A DNA stretch of 64,000 bases from Pelethousia sp034928145. Its GTDB lineage: Bacteria; Bacillota; Clostridia; Christensenellales; CAG-138. Of this stretch, positions 51,753 through 60,736 are shown in pieces (position 1 is the first letter of the stretch; every line of letters begins with the position of its first letter). The DNA is taken from positions 1-64,000 of the forward strand of contig JAYFPE010000004.1 in assembly GCA_034928145.1 (NCBI GenBank), read 5' to 3'. The notes beneath the pieces were generated by a model. It saw nothing but the letters and a program-made list of their open reading frames with translations, was not told where the DNA came from and did no database searches. The translations under genes and the position numbers were made by a program.

Positions 51753-53096
51753 CAGCATTGCTTCGCGAATGTGGGAAACAAAGGTGTAGCTTATGCCGGG
51801 CAGACTGGGCAGGGCTTCGCTTTTTGGCAGTACGATGCCAGAAAAGCCCAGCCGGGCGCATTCCTGCACGCGCTTATCCAAGCGGCTCACAGGGCGTATT
51901 TCTCCGGTGAGCGAGATCTCGCCCAGAAGGGCTGTGTGGGCGGGGAGGGGCAGGTCGGAAAGGGAGGAGGCAATGCACAGGGCGATGGCCAGATCCGCGC
52001 TACGCTCGTCGAGGCGCAGGCCGCCAACCACGTTGGTATACACGTCTTTATCATAGAGCTTGAGGCCGGCCTTCTTTTCCAGCACGGCCAAGAGGAGCAC
52101 AAGGCGATTGGCGTCCATGCCGGCGGCCATGCGGCGGGGATTGCTGAAGGCGGAGGGGCTTAAGAGAGCCTGCACCTCGGCCAGGATAGGCCGGGTACCC
52201 TCCATGGCGCAGGTTACGGCGCAGCCCGAAGCCTCGGCGCCGGTGAGGAAGAGGGCGGATGGATCCGCCACCTCGGCCATGCCGGTGGCGCGCATCTCGA
52301 ACACGCCGATTTCATCCGTGGAACCGAAGCGGTTTTTTACGGCTCTAAGCAGACGGTAGGCATCGTGCCGCTCGCCTTCGAAATAGAGCACCGTATCTAC
52401 CATATGCTCCAGGATACGCGGCCCGGCAAGCGAGCCTTCCTTCGTAACATGGCCCACGATGAAAACGGCGCAGCCCGTTGTTTTAGCGAGGCGGGTCAAA
52501 AGGGCCGTGGCCTCGCGCACCTGGCTTACGCTGCCGGTGACGCCCGCGCATTCGGGACAATACCTGGGTTGGATGGAGTCGATGATCAGATATCCGGGTT
52601 TGAGGCGGGCTGCTTCCGCCTGGATCAGGGAAAGGTCGGTTTCGGCCAGCAGCAGCATATCGCCGCCCACGCCCAGCCGCTCCGCGCGCAGCTTGAGTTG
52701 GGCCGCGCTCTCCTCGCCCGTAATATAAAGCACGGGCGCACGCAGGGCCAAGCTGGCCGCGGCCTGCATGAGCAGGGTGGATTTGCCGATGCCCGGATCG
52801 CCGCCCAGGAGGATGGTGGAGCCGGCTACCACGCCGCCCTCGCCTTCGGCCGAGACCCCTAGCACCCGGTCCAGCTCGCCGATGCCCGTAGAGGTGCGCC
52901 GCGCGCCTTCGGCTGCCACTTCCCTTAGGGGCAGGGCATGGGCCTGGCCCGCAAAGGCCGCCTGGGAGGCGGGGGCCAGGACCTTTTCTTCAACCAAGGT
53001 GTTCCAACTGCCGCAGGCGGGGCATCTGCCCAGCCATTTGCCGCTTTCGTAGCCGCATTCGCCGCAGAGGAAAATGGTTTTTACCTGCTTGGCCAT
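51738..53096 (-). CDS. radA: DNA repair protein RadA
   Basis: A 452-residue protein with a C4 zinc finger (CGECGYESGKWLGRCPACG), Walker A GGDPGIGKST, the RadA motif KNRFGST and a C-terminal Lon-like domain. RadA is a RecA-like helicase that processes recombination intermediates. Start 53096 (MAKQVKT) has AAAGGA about 8 bases upstream; a TTG five codons earlier would overlap the ribosome site. It lies 33 bases after the membrane protein gene and reads into the tRNA locus. Confidence 0.96.
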   Translation of the reverse strand: MAKQVKTIFLCGECGYESGKWLGRCPACGSWNTLVEEKVLAPASQAAFAGQAHALPLREVAAEGARRTSTGIGELDRVLGVSAEGEGGVVAGSTILLGGDPGIGKSTLLMQAAASLALRAPVLYITGEESAAQLKLRAERLGVGGDMLLLAETDLSLIQAEAARLKPGYLIIDSIQPRYCPECAGVTGSVSQVREATALLTRLAKTTGCAVFIVGHVTKEGSLAGPRILEHMVDTVLYFEGERHDAYRLLRAVKNRFGSTDEIGVFEMRATGMAEVADPSALFLTGAEASGCAVTCAMEGTRPILAEVQALLSPSAFSNPRRMAAGMDANRLVLLLAVLEKKAGLKLYDKDVYTNVVGGLRLDERSADLAIALCIASSLSDLPLPAHTALLGEISLTGEIRPVSRLDKRVQECARLGFSGIVLPKSEALPSLPGISYTFVSHIREAMLLLHG

Positions 53097-53129
53097 GGCG
53101 CGTCCTTTCAAAAATATGATGGCGGCGGA

Positions 53130-54341
53130 TCAGGGGATGGCGACGAATTTGACGATATCGCGTTCGCGGGTGGTCACATCCATCCAAAATACATAATCAT
53201 CGCTTACGCCCAGGAACTGGGCGTATTCATAGTCGTGGGTCAGGCGGTAAATACCCTTGGTTTCAAACATATACAGATAGATGGATTCGCCCCGGGAATA
53301 GGCCACGAAATCCGAACCGATACCGAAATCCACCACCGCGCTATCCAGCAGCTCGGGCGTTCCTGTGAGACCCCGCACGGCGTAAAGCTGGGTGGCGTTG
53401 CTGTGCACATCCGAGAGCCAAGCCGTATACGGCCCGATGCTCTTGGGGTCATGCACAAAGGTGCCGGGGGTGTAGCTGCTGATGATAGAGGAGCTCAGGT
53501 CGATATAGTTGATGCTCGAAAGATCCGATTCGCCCTCCGCTGTGGCGGAATCCGCCCAAAGGAGCCTTCCCTTGTAGAAGCTGGGCTTGCTCTGGCCGTA
53601 TACCGTGCCGGGGAACATTTCGACCACGGTGCTTTCCATGGTAGTCAGGTCGCAAACGAAGAGCTTTTCCCGTTTCGAGCCCGTACGGTCCATAAAGGCC
53701 ACGTTATTGCCATCGAGCATAGGCTCGGGCTGGCCTGTATAGATATCCTTGATTTTTGTGGGTTTAAGGGGGCTGGCCGTTAGGTCTACAGCCATTAGCG
53801 CGCCGCCGCCGTCCATCTTGGCGTCCAGGTATACCAGCCACTTATCGTTGAATTTGGGGAACATGAAGTGGACGTTTCCAGGGGATAGGGACAGGGGTTC
53901 CGAGGTGCGGGCCGCCGGGTCAAACCAGCACATCTGCTGCATGTGGACCCGGTTGTTATCCGCCTGGATGGCCTTGCCCGCGCAAATGATCATTTTGCCA
54001 TTATATACGAACGGATCGGCAAGCCATTTATATTCGGCGGGGAGATCCAGCAGGACCTCTTGCGTATGTTCTGTGGCGTTGAAATAGGTAATGGGATGTG
54101 GCGTGGGGGTGGGGTGAGGGGTAGGCGCGGGGGTGGCCTCGGGCAGGAAGGGCGGTTTGTAGTCGAACTCGAACCATTCCGCCGCCTTGGGCAGCGCGAA
54201 AAAGAGCACCAGCGCGGCAATGGAGAGAATGAGCAGAATGGCCCCGCCGATGAGCAGGAAAGGCCACCAATTGCTTTGTTTAATGCTGTTGCGGCGGCGG
54301 CGGATTTTGCGCCCACGCCGGCCAAAACGCTGTCGTTTCAT
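53130..54341 (-). CDS. Membrane-anchored protein with propeller-like extracellular domain
   Basis: A 403-residue protein: very basic N-terminus (KRQRFGRRGRKIRRRR), one helix (about 28-50), a Pro/Thr linker (TPAPTPHPTPTPHP, about 70-84) and an extracellular domain of about 310 residues with repeated beta motifs of the type VAYSRGESIYLYMFE, suggestive of a beta-propeller. No enzymatic motif seen. GAGG lies 7 bases before ATG 54341. It is probably co-transcribed with radA. Confidence 0.7.
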   Translation of the reverse strand: MKRQRFGRRGRKIRRRRNSIKQSNWWPFLLIGGAILLILSIAALVLFFALPKAAEWFEFDYKPPFLPEATPAPTPHPTPTPHPITYFNATEHTQEVLLDLPAEYKWLADPFVYNGKMIICAGKAIQADNNRVHMQQMCWFDPAARTSEPLSLSPGNVHFMFPKFNDKWLVYLDAKMDGGGALMAVDLTASPLKPTKIKDIYTGQPEPMLDGNNVAFMDRTGSKREKLFVCDLTTMESTVVEMFPGTVYGQSKPSFYKGRLLWADSATAEGESDLSSINYIDLSSSIISSYTPGTFVHDPKSIGPYTAWLSDVHSNATQLYAVRGLTGTPELLDSAVVDFGIGSDFVAYSRGESIYLYMFETKGIYRLTHDYEYAQFLGVSDDYVFWMDVTTRERDIVKFVAIP

Positions 54342-54473
54342 GTCGATACCTCGCATAAGACCGCCTTTATTATAGCATACGGCGCTATACCCAGCAATGC
54401 ACAGCCACTTTTTTTACAAAATACCCAGGGCCGGGCCACTCGCAATAGTAATAAACAAAAAGTTACGCAATAC

Positions 54474-54502
54474 TTGACTTTCGTGCGCAAAGGTGGTTTA
54501 AT
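54474..54502 (+). promoter_or_regulatory. Promoter of the XRE-cupin/pot operon
   Basis: TTGACT (54474-54479), 17 bp, TTTAAT (54497-54502). Confidence 0.75.
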
Positions 54503-54513
54503 CTTCTATGTGT

Positions 54514-54540
54514 GTTTAGGGTTTCTAAACTTTAGGTTTA
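54514..54540. promoter_or_regulatory. Overlapping operator palindromes for the XRE regulator
   Basis: GTTTAG-N5-CTAAAC (54514-54530) overlaps TAAAC-N5-GTTTA (54526-54540) just after the promoter. The half-sites repeat about every 11 bp, one helical turn, as expected for cooperative binding by an HTH dimer. Confidence 0.7.
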
Positions 54541-54582
54541 TATTTATGCCAGCGGCGAATAGCCGCAAAAAGAGGGAAAGCT

Positions 54583-55125
54583 ATGATAGACATTGGCGAT
54601 AAAATCAAGCGGCAGCGGCTCAAGCTGGGCCTTACCCAAGAAGAGCTGGCGGCGCGCACGGAGTTATCCAAGGGCTTTATCTCCCAGCTTGAGCGCAACC
54701 TGACTTCGCCCAGCATCGCTACGCTTATGGATATACTCGAGACGCTGGGCACGGATATCTCCGCCTTCTTTTTAGAGGCCGCCCCGCAGAAGGTGGTTTT
54801 CGCGGCCGAGGATATGTTTGTCAAGGAGGATGCGGAAAAGGGTTATACCATCGAGTGGCTGGTGCCCAACGCCCAGAAAAACCAGCTGGAGCCCATTCTG
54901 GTAACGCTGGCCCCCGGCGGGGAAACGGCAGCCCAGGATCCGCATGAGGGCGAGGAATTCGGCTATGTGCTCGCGGGCAGCGTGTATATCTTCCTCGGCG
55001 AAAAGAAGCACCGCGTACGGCGGGGTGAAAGCTTCTGCTTCCAGCCTGCGAGCCTGCATTTTATCAAAAACATAGGCCGCAGCGAGGCCAGGTTTTTGTG
55101 GGTGGCCACGCCGCCTTCCTTCTAA
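54583..55125 (+). CDS. XRE-family regulator with cupin sensor domain
   Basis: A 180-residue regulator: HTH at about 7-60 (LTQEELAARTELSKGFISQLE) and a cupin barrel at about 105-175 (DPHEGEEFGYVLAGSVYIFL). The PuuR-like class senses small ligands, polyamines among them. Directly upstream of potABCD, with palindromes at its own promoter, it is likely to autoregulate and control polyamine uptake. GGGAAAG lies about 5 bases before the ATG. Confidence 0.92.
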   Translation: MIDIGDKIKRQRLKLGLTQEELAARTELSKGFISQLERNLTSPSIATLMDILETLGTDISAFFLEAAPQKVVFAAEDMFVKEDAEKGYTIEWLVPNAQKNQLEPILVTLAPGGETAAQDPHEGEEFGYVLAGSVYIFLGEKKHRVRRGESFCFQPASLHFIKNIGRSEARFLWVATPPSF

Positions 55126-55148
55126 AACTAGAGAACGAGGATTGGACG

Positions 55149-56279
55149 ATGAGCAAGCATTTGATCGACCTTAAGCAGCTGCGCAAGGAATACGATGGCG
55201 TGGATGTGCTGAAAAATATCGATTTATATATCCGCGATGGGGAATTCCTTACCCTGCTCGGGCCTTCGGGCTGCGGCAAAACCACCATGCTGCGACTGAT
55301 CGCGGGCTTCGCCCTGCCCTCAAGCGGCCAGGTCATCATGGATGGCAAGGAGCTCACCCATGTGCCCCCCTACAAGCGGCGGGTGAATACGGTCTTCCAG
55401 AAATACGCCCTCTTTCCCCATTTAAATGTTTACGACAACATAGCGTTTGGCCTGAAGATCCAAAAGCTGCCCAAGGCCGAGATCGAAACCCGGGTCAACG
55501 AAATGCTGGAGCTGGTCAACCTGGTGGGCTACGGCAAGCGCTGGGTGGATCAGCTTTCGGGGGGCCAGCAGCAGCGGGTTGCCAGTGCCCGTGCGCTGGT
55601 GAACCGGCCGCAGGTGCTGCTTTTGGATGAGCCCCTGGGCGCGCTGGATCTCAAGCTGCGCAAGGGCATGCAGCTCGAGCTCAAGCGCATGCAGCAAAAG
55701 CTGGGCATTACCTTTATTTATGTAACGCACGACCAGGAAGAAGCCCTCACCATGAGCGATACCATCGTGGTGATGAACGAGGGTGTAATCCAGCAGATCG
55801 GCACGCCTGCGGATATTTATAACGAGCCCAAGAATATTTTCGTAGCCAAGTTCATCGGTGAGAGCAACATCCTGCCCGGCGTGATGGTAGAGGATTACCT
55901 CGTGCGTTTCCATAGCCGTGAATACCAGTGCGTAGACGCGGGCTTTGCCCAAAACGCTCAAGTGGACGTAGTGGTGCGGCCCGAGGATATTGACCTGTAC
56001 CCCATCGAAGAGGGCCGTGCAGGCCTTACGGGCGTGGTCAAGAGCGTGTTGTTTATGGGCGTGCATTATGAATTCCGGGTGGATACGGACGGCTTCATAT
56101 GGACGGTTCATTCCACGGATTATATCGCCCCGGAGAGCCGCGTGAGCATGACCATCGTGCCGGACGCCATCCATATCATGCACAAAAGCCTTACCCCGGA
56201 CGAGCAGGAGGCCCCCACCGCGGATGAGCGCTTTGAAGCCGCCATCGCGGAAGAGTTGGCGGAGGAGGAAGCGGAATGA
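55149..56279 (+). CDS. potA: Spermidine/putrescine ABC transporter ATPase
   Basis: A 376-residue ATPase: Walker A GPSGCGKTT, signature LSGGQQQRVA, Walker B VLLLDEPLGALD and switch His in VTHDQEEA, then a TOBE domain (about 285-350). Placed before two permeases and a polyamine-type binding protein, it is PotA. Start ATG 55149 follows CGAGGATTGGACG; a longer frame begins inside the upstream gene. It overlaps potB by ATGA. Confidence 0.95.
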   Translation: MSKHLIDLKQLRKEYDGVDVLKNIDLYIRDGEFLTLLGPSGCGKTTMLRLIAGFALPSSGQVIMDGKELTHVPPYKRRVNTVFQKYALFPHLNVYDNIAFGLKIQKLPKAEIETRVNEMLELVNLVGYGKRWVDQLSGGQQQRVASARALVNRPQVLLLDEPLGALDLKLRKGMQLELKRMQQKLGITFIYVTHDQEEALTMSDTIVVMNEGVIQQIGTPADIYNEPKNIFVAKFIGESNILPGVMVEDYLVRFHSREYQCVDAGFAQNAQVDVVVRPEDIDLYPIEEGRAGLTGVVKSVLFMGVHYEFRVDTDGFIWTVHSTDYIAPESRVSMTIVPDAIHIMHKSLTPDEQEAPTADERFEAAIAEELAEEEAE

Positions 56280-57103
56280 AGCGAACCGTGTTTTCCTACC
56301 CTTACATCGTGTGGATGCTGATCTTCATCCTGGCGCCCATGCTGTTGATCATCTGGTATGCCTTCACCAAGAATGGGGCCTTTACGCTTACGAACCTTGG
56401 GGCCACGCTGCGCGATCCCATCTATATGCAGGTGCTGGCCCGCTCGGTGTGGATCGCCTTTGAGGCCACCCTTATCTGCCTGTTGCTGGGGTACCCCATC
56501 GCCTGGATGCTTTCCACCATGAAAAAGAGCACCGCTGCCATCCTTTATGTGCTTTTCGTGGTGCCCATGTGGATGAACTTCCTGCTGCGCACCTATGCCT
56601 GGCAGGCCCTATTGGATAGCGCCGGCATCCTCAATTCCATCCTTGCATTTTTCGGCCTGCCGCCGCAGAACCTGCTATATACGGAGGAGGCCATCATGCT
56701 GGGCACGGTGTATAACTTTCTGCCCTTCATGGTGCTGCCCATCTACTCCGTGCTGGTCAAGCTGGATAAATCCCTGGTGGAGGCGGCCTATGATTTGGGC
56801 GCGAACGGAGTGACCACCTTTTTCAAGGTGATTCTGCCCCAGTCCATCCCCGGCGTAATCAGCGGCGTCACCATGGTGTTCATCCCCGCCATCACCGCCT
56901 TTGCCATCTCCAGGCTTTTGGGCGGCAGCAAATTCATGCTTTATGGCGATTTGATCGAGAACCAGTTCATCACTTTGGGCCGGGATGCCTGGCCCGTGGG
57001 CAGCGCGCTCAGCTTCATATTGCTGGTGCTGGTGCTGATCTCCATGGCCGTGATGCGGCGGGCCGAGCGCGAGGCCGGCGAGGAAGGGGGTATGCTCTGG
57101 TGA
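56276..57103 (+). CDS. potB: Spermidine/putrescine ABC permease PotB
   Basis: A 275-residue permease with six helices. The cytoplasmic EAA loop for contact with PotA is VEAAYDLGANGVTTFFKVILPQS (core EAAYDLGA). Starts in the ATGA overlap with potA and overlaps potC at its end. Confidence 0.95.
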   Translation: MKRTVFSYPYIVWMLIFILAPMLLIIWYAFTKNGAFTLTNLGATLRDPIYMQVLARSVWIAFEATLICLLLGYPIAWMLSTMKKSTAAILYVLFVVPMWMNFLLRTYAWQALLDSAGILNSILAFFGLPPQNLLYTEEAIMLGTVYNFLPFMVLPIYSVLVKLDKSLVEAAYDLGANGVTTFFKVILPQSIPGVISGVTMVFIPAITAFAISRLLGGSKFMLYGDLIENQFITLGRDAWPVGSALSFILLVLVLISMAVMRRAEREAGEEGGMLW

Positions 57104-57903
57104 AACGGTTAGCCGCCTTTTTCAAGGGCACCTATTTGGGGCTGATGCTGCTCTTTCTCTATGCGCCCATCATCGTACTAATGGTGTTCTCCTTTAACGA
57201 ATCCAAAACCATGGGCCATTGGTCCGGTTTCTCCTTCAAGTGGTATGAGGCCCTGCTTTCGGACGCCACCATCATGGATGCGCTGTGGGTCACCTTGTCC
57301 GTGGCCATTATTTCCGCCGTCGCGGCCACGGTCATCGGCACCTTTGCGGCCATCGGCATTCACTCCATGAAGAAGCGCCCAAAGGCCGTGGTAGAGAATA
57401 TTTCCCAGCTGCCCATGGTGAATCCCGATCTGGTGACCGGCATCAGCTTTATGATGCTCTTTGCGCTCCTTGGCATCAAGGGTGGGTATACCCGCATGCT
57501 GATTGCGCACATTACCTTTAACATCCCCTATGTGATCTTCTCCGTGCTGCCCAAGCTGCGCCAAAGCTCCAACAACCTTTACGAGGCGGCGATGGACCTG
57601 GGCTGCACGCCCTGGATGGCCCTGCGCAAGGTGGTGATCCCGGATATCATGCCGGGCATCGTTTCGGGCTTCATCCTCTCCTTCACCCTGAGCCTGGATG
57701 ATTTCGTAGTCAGCTGGTTCGCCACCTCCGGCATCCAGAACCTGTCGATCTACATCTACTCCATCGCCCGCCGGGGCATCAGCCCCAAGATCAACGCCCT
57801 GAGCACCATTATGTTCGTGGCGGTGATGACCCTGCTGCTCTTCGTCAACCTGCGCAGCCTCAAGGAGGAGCGCGAAGCGGAGAAGCAAATGAAGCGCCTG
57901 TAA
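57100..57903 (+). CDS. potC: Spermidine/putrescine ABC permease PotC
   Basis: A 267-residue permease with six helices and the EAA loop YEAAMDLGCTPWMALRKVV. The start is GTG 57100 in a GTGA overlap with potB. A GCCGCC..GGCGGC stem in the 86-base gap before potD may tune expression of the binding protein. Confidence 0.95.
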   Translation: MKRLAAFFKGTYLGLMLLFLYAPIIVLMVFSFNESKTMGHWSGFSFKWYEALLSDATIMDALWVTLSVAIISAVAATVIGTFAAIGIHSMKKRPKAVVENISQLPMVNPDLVTGISFMMLFALLGIKGGYTRMLIAHITFNIPYVIFSVLPKLRQSSNNLYEAAMDLGCTPWMALRKVVIPDIMPGIVSGFILSFTLSLDDFVVSWFATSGIQNLSIYIYSIARRGISPKINALSTIMFVAVMTLLLFVNLRSLKEEREAEKQMKRL

Positions 57904-57989
57904 CGCAGCCCGATAGGGCGCGCCGCAGATAGATCAGGCCGCCGCCCGGCGGGCGGCGCATGTAAAACCAAAAAGGAGGAACCCTGCCC

Positions 57990-59051
57990 ATGACCCTATC
58001 CGCCAATAGCAAGAGAAAAATCGCGCTCATCCTGGCCCTGCTGATGGCCGTGGCCCTTTGCGGCTGCGCCGGCGGCGAGAAGGCTACCACCCTTTATATC
58101 CTCAACTGGGGGGATTATATCGACGAAGCGCTGCTCACCGAGTTCGAAGAGGAAAGCGGCATCAAAATCAACTATACCTCCATGGCCACCAACGAAGAGA
58201 TGATGGTTAAGCTGCAGGAGCCGGATTGCATCTACGATGTCTGCTTCCCCTCGGACTATATCATCGAGAAGCTGGTGGCGCAGGATCTTCTGCACAAGCT
58301 GAATAAGGATAACATCCCCAACCTCGCCAACATCGACCAGCGCTTTATGAACCTGGATTTCGACCCGGGCAATCAATACTCCGTACCCTATATGTGGGGC
58401 ACCGTGGGCATTCTTTATAACACCACCATGGTGAGCGACCCGGTGGATAGCTGGGATATCCTCTGGAATGAGAAATATGGCGGCCAGATCTTGATGTACG
58501 ACAGCATCCGCGATACCATCGGCGTGGCCCTGATGAAGCTGGGCCGCTCCATCAATACCCGCGACGAGCAGGATATCAAGGACGCCGAGGAAATCCTCAT
58601 CGCCCAAAAGCCCCTGGTGCTGGCTTACCTGGGCGACTCCATTAAGGACCGCATGATCTCGGGCGGCGGCGCGCTGGCCGTCGTCTATTCCGGCGACGCT
58701 ATGTGGTGCATGGATGAGAACCCGGATCTTGCTTACGCCGTGCCCGAAACCGGCACCAACCTCTGGTTCGATAACATCATCATCCCCAAAACCAGCAAGC
58801 ACACCGAGGAGGCCGAGGCTTTCATCAACTTCCTGTGCGACGCGAACGTGGCCGCGCAGAATGCCGAATACATCGGCTATTCCACGCCCAACGCGCCGGC
58901 GCTGCAGCTGCTGGGCGAGGACTATATCAACAACGAGACCTATACCCCCCCGCAGGCGCTGCTCGATAGGTGCGAGATCTTCCACGACCTGGGCGATTTC
59001 GTCACCGTTTACAACGATGCCTGGAACCGGGTCAAATCCTACGTAGGGTAA
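57990..59051 (+). CDS. potD: Spermidine/putrescine-binding lipoprotein
   Basis: A 353-residue extracellular solute-binding protein: signal with lipobox ALCGC (Cys26), LYILNWGDYIDEALLTEFEE typical of PotD, then VPYMWGTVGILYN and SGDAMWCMDENPDL near the ligand pocket. It delivers polyamines to PotABC. AAGGAGG about 10 bases before the ATG. Confidence 0.95.
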   Translation: MTLSANSKRKIALILALLMAVALCGCAGGEKATTLYILNWGDYIDEALLTEFEEESGIKINYTSMATNEEMMVKLQEPDCIYDVCFPSDYIIEKLVAQDLLHKLNKDNIPNLANIDQRFMNLDFDPGNQYSVPYMWGTVGILYNTTMVSDPVDSWDILWNEKYGGQILMYDSIRDTIGVALMKLGRSINTRDEQDIKDAEEILIAQKPLVLAYLGDSIKDRMISGGGALAVVYSGDAMWCMDENPDLAYAVPETGTNLWFDNIIIPKTSKHTEEAEAFINFLCDANVAAQNAEYIGYSTPNAPALQLLGEDYINNETYTPPQALLDRCEIFHDLGDFVTVYNDAWNRVKSYVG

Positions 59052-59073
59052 ATAGCTTCCCTTAGAATAAAGC

Positions 59074-59111
59074 AGGGGCGGCCATCCTTGATGCGCCGCC
59101 CTTCGTTTATT
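59074..59111. terminator. Bidirectional terminator, potD and WYL gene
   Basis: AGGGGCGGC/GCCGCCCTT stem followed by CGTTTATT; it overlaps the last codons of the convergent gene. Confidence 0.7.
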
Positions 59112-60099
59112 CCTGCGATTCGGGTTCGCTCTCATACATGGCCAAGGCCGCTTGCAGGCTTTGCCGCAGGGCCTGCCGCAAGCCGGTCGGCGCCAGCACC
59201 TCCAGATCATCGCCAAAGGAGAGCAGCCAGGCCGTGAGGTCCGGCCCCTGCGACGCCCGCGCTTCCAGCAGGAAGCGGCCGTCCGCCTGCCTGTGCGGGG
59301 GTAGGGAAGGCTCCAGGCGTTCGAGCGCCGCAGGCAGTGTTTCCTCGCGGCAGGCAAGCAGCAGAGGGACGGATTCGGCCGCGCAAAAGCGGGCTTGGCG
59401 CGCGGCGTAATCCCAGGCGTCAAAGGCGGCTGCATAGGGGGCCGCGTGCGCAAAACGCCGCCAGGGCGTAGCGTCCCGCCGCACGGCGGTAATGCGCGAG
59501 ATGGGCAGCAGCGATAAGCCCTCCTTCCCTTCGAGATTGCACACGAGGCAGCAGCGGCCTTCGGCTAGGATGATCGCATAGGGGCTGGCCCTAAGGCGCT
59601 TGGCTGGGATGCCACCTTGGCTCTCGCCTTCCCTATAGGCAAAGGTGATCTGGCAGCGGCCGCCAATAGCGGCTTGCAGGGCTTCCAGGCTGCGCAGGGC
59701 CTCGTCGTTGGGGGCCTTGGGCGCGCCCAGGCCGGGTGCAAGAGCGCTTTGCGCCTGGTAGCGGCTCAAAAAGAGGCCCAGCCGGTTGGTCAAATCCTCC
59801 GTGCGCCGCCTGGTAAGGAAGGGGGCGGCGCGCAGGGCTTCCGCCAGAATGCGGACCTCCCCGGGCGGGAAGGCGCGGCCTTTAAGATAATAGCCGGCCG
59901 CGCTCTTATGGATATCCGCGCCGTATTCGATTAACGCCTGGATATCGCGGTAGATGCTCTTGCGCTCGGCGGCGATATCCCGCTCCGCAAGGGCATCCAC
60001 CAATTGGGGAACGGTGAGGCGGTGGGCCTCGTCCGTCTCCTCTCGAAAAATATCCAGCAGGTATAATAGCCGCAGGTTGGTATAAGCCATATCACACAA
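59107..60099 (-). CDS. WYL-domain transcriptional regulator
   Basis: A protein of about 330 residues. The N-terminal winged HTH (LLYLLDIFREETDEAHRLTV; ERKSIYRDIQAL) is followed by a WYL domain (about 145-215, LRASPYAIILAEGRCCLVC; SRITAVRR) and a C-terminal WCX-like extension. Such regulators respond to nucleic acid or nucleotide ligands, often in stress or defence settings. The start is uncertain: TTG 60099 overlaps the upstream gene's stop, and ATG 60090 is an alternative; neither has a strong ribosome site, suggesting coupling. Confidence 0.87.
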   Translation of the reverse strand: MCDMAYTNLRLLYLLDIFREETDEAHRLTVPQLVDALAERDIAAERKSIYRDIQALIEYGADIHKSAAGYYLKGRAFPPGEVRILAEALRAAPFLTRRRTEDLTNRLGLFLSRYQAQSALAPGLGAPKAPNDEALRSLEALQAAIGGRCQITFAYREGESQGGIPAKRLRASPYAIILAEGRCCLVCNLEGKEGLSLLPISRITAVRRDATPWRRFAHAAPYAAAFDAWDYAARQARFCAAESVPLLLACREETLPAALERLEPSLPPHRQADGRFLLEARASQGPDLTAWLLSFGDDLEVLAPTGLRQALRQSLQAALAMYESEPESQE

Positions 60100-60367
60100 A
60101 CATCCGGATCAAAAGATAGATTAGGCTGCCGATACAGCACAAAAGGGCGATGGCCATGGCAGCCTGGGCCTTAACGCGCTTCTTTTTGGCCCGTTCGCGG
60201 TTCCTGATATCGAAAAACCACACCACGGCCACCAAAAAGCCGCATAGACCGGCAACCGGGGCGGCCAGCAGGGGCAGGGAGAGGAAAAGGTTCCCGCCCA
60301 GGAACAGCGCGTCCCCCAACAGAGCGAGAGAAACGAGGCAAAAGAGATAGGCGATAAGGCCGAACAC
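60092..60367 (-). CDS. Small membrane protein, unknown
   Basis: A protein of about 91 residues with three hydrophobic helices and a basic loop (RNRERAKKKRVKAQ) between the second and third. I choose GTG 60367, which has AAAGGTGG about 6 bases upstream; the longer frame from TTG 60391 would start inside the terminator palindrome. It overlaps the WYL gene by 8 bases. No family recognised. Confidence 0.65.
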   Translation of the reverse strand: MFGLIAYLFCLVSLALLGDALFLGGNLFLSLPLLAAPVAGLCGFLVAVVWFFDIRNRERAKKKRVKAQAAMAIALLCCIGSLIYLLIRMFV

Positions 60368-60389
60368 GAGCAACCACCTTTCAGATGTC

Positions 60390-60416
60390 AAAAAAGTGGC
60401 TGCGCGCCACTTTTTT
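60390..60416. terminator. GTGGC palindrome family terminator
   Basis: AAAAAAGTGGC..GCCACTTTTTT, upstream of the small membrane protein gene and bordering the repeat region; the stretch 60417-60518 has no gene. Confidence 0.7.
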
Positions 60417-60518
60417 GAGTTTATAGGGCTTGCTTGCGCCTACGGTACACCCGCCGGGGTGCAACGGATGCCGCCGAAGGCGACATATTAAGGACGCGGC
60501 CGGCAGACCCTCAGGGGA

Positions 60519-60735
60519 AAGCCTTGCATGCAAGGCTTCAGCGTGTCAAAAAACCCGGGATTGTCAAGGGGCTGCAGCCCCGTGACTTCCAGTCCGGCTG
60601 CGGCGGCATATACGCCGAAACGGAGGAAAGCCGTAAGCTTTCTTACTTTGCACGCTTTGCCGCCCGGAAACGCGCGGCGTTTTAGGCGAAACGTGTATCC
60701 TTAAAAAGTGGCGCAGCCACTTTTTTGACAAGCGG
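60519..60735 (-). repeat. Dispersed intergenic repeat, copy B (inverted)
   Basis: Read on the minus strand, 60735-60536 matches copy A at 22851-23095, beginning CTTGTCAAAAAAGTGGC with the terminator palindrome (60703-60726) and ending TTGACAATCCCGGGTTTTTT. A perfect 20-bp palindrome AAGCCTTGCATGCAAGGCTT (60519-60538) borders it; a similar stem occurs near 24645. Confidence 0.75.
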
Positions 60736-60736
60736 G

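Noticed and set aside
51406..51861. Minus-strand 151-codon frame across the tRNA region
   Set aside because: Its peptides (VPVAQLDRVSDSDSEG and a degenerate repeat) are the typical translation of tRNA-Arg and of its decayed copy.
60434..60685. 83-codon frame ending ARFAARKRAAF, similar to a frame in repeat copy A
   Set aside because: Similarity follows from the DNA repeat; start and upstream part differ between copies and there is no ribosome site. Kept as repeat, not gene.
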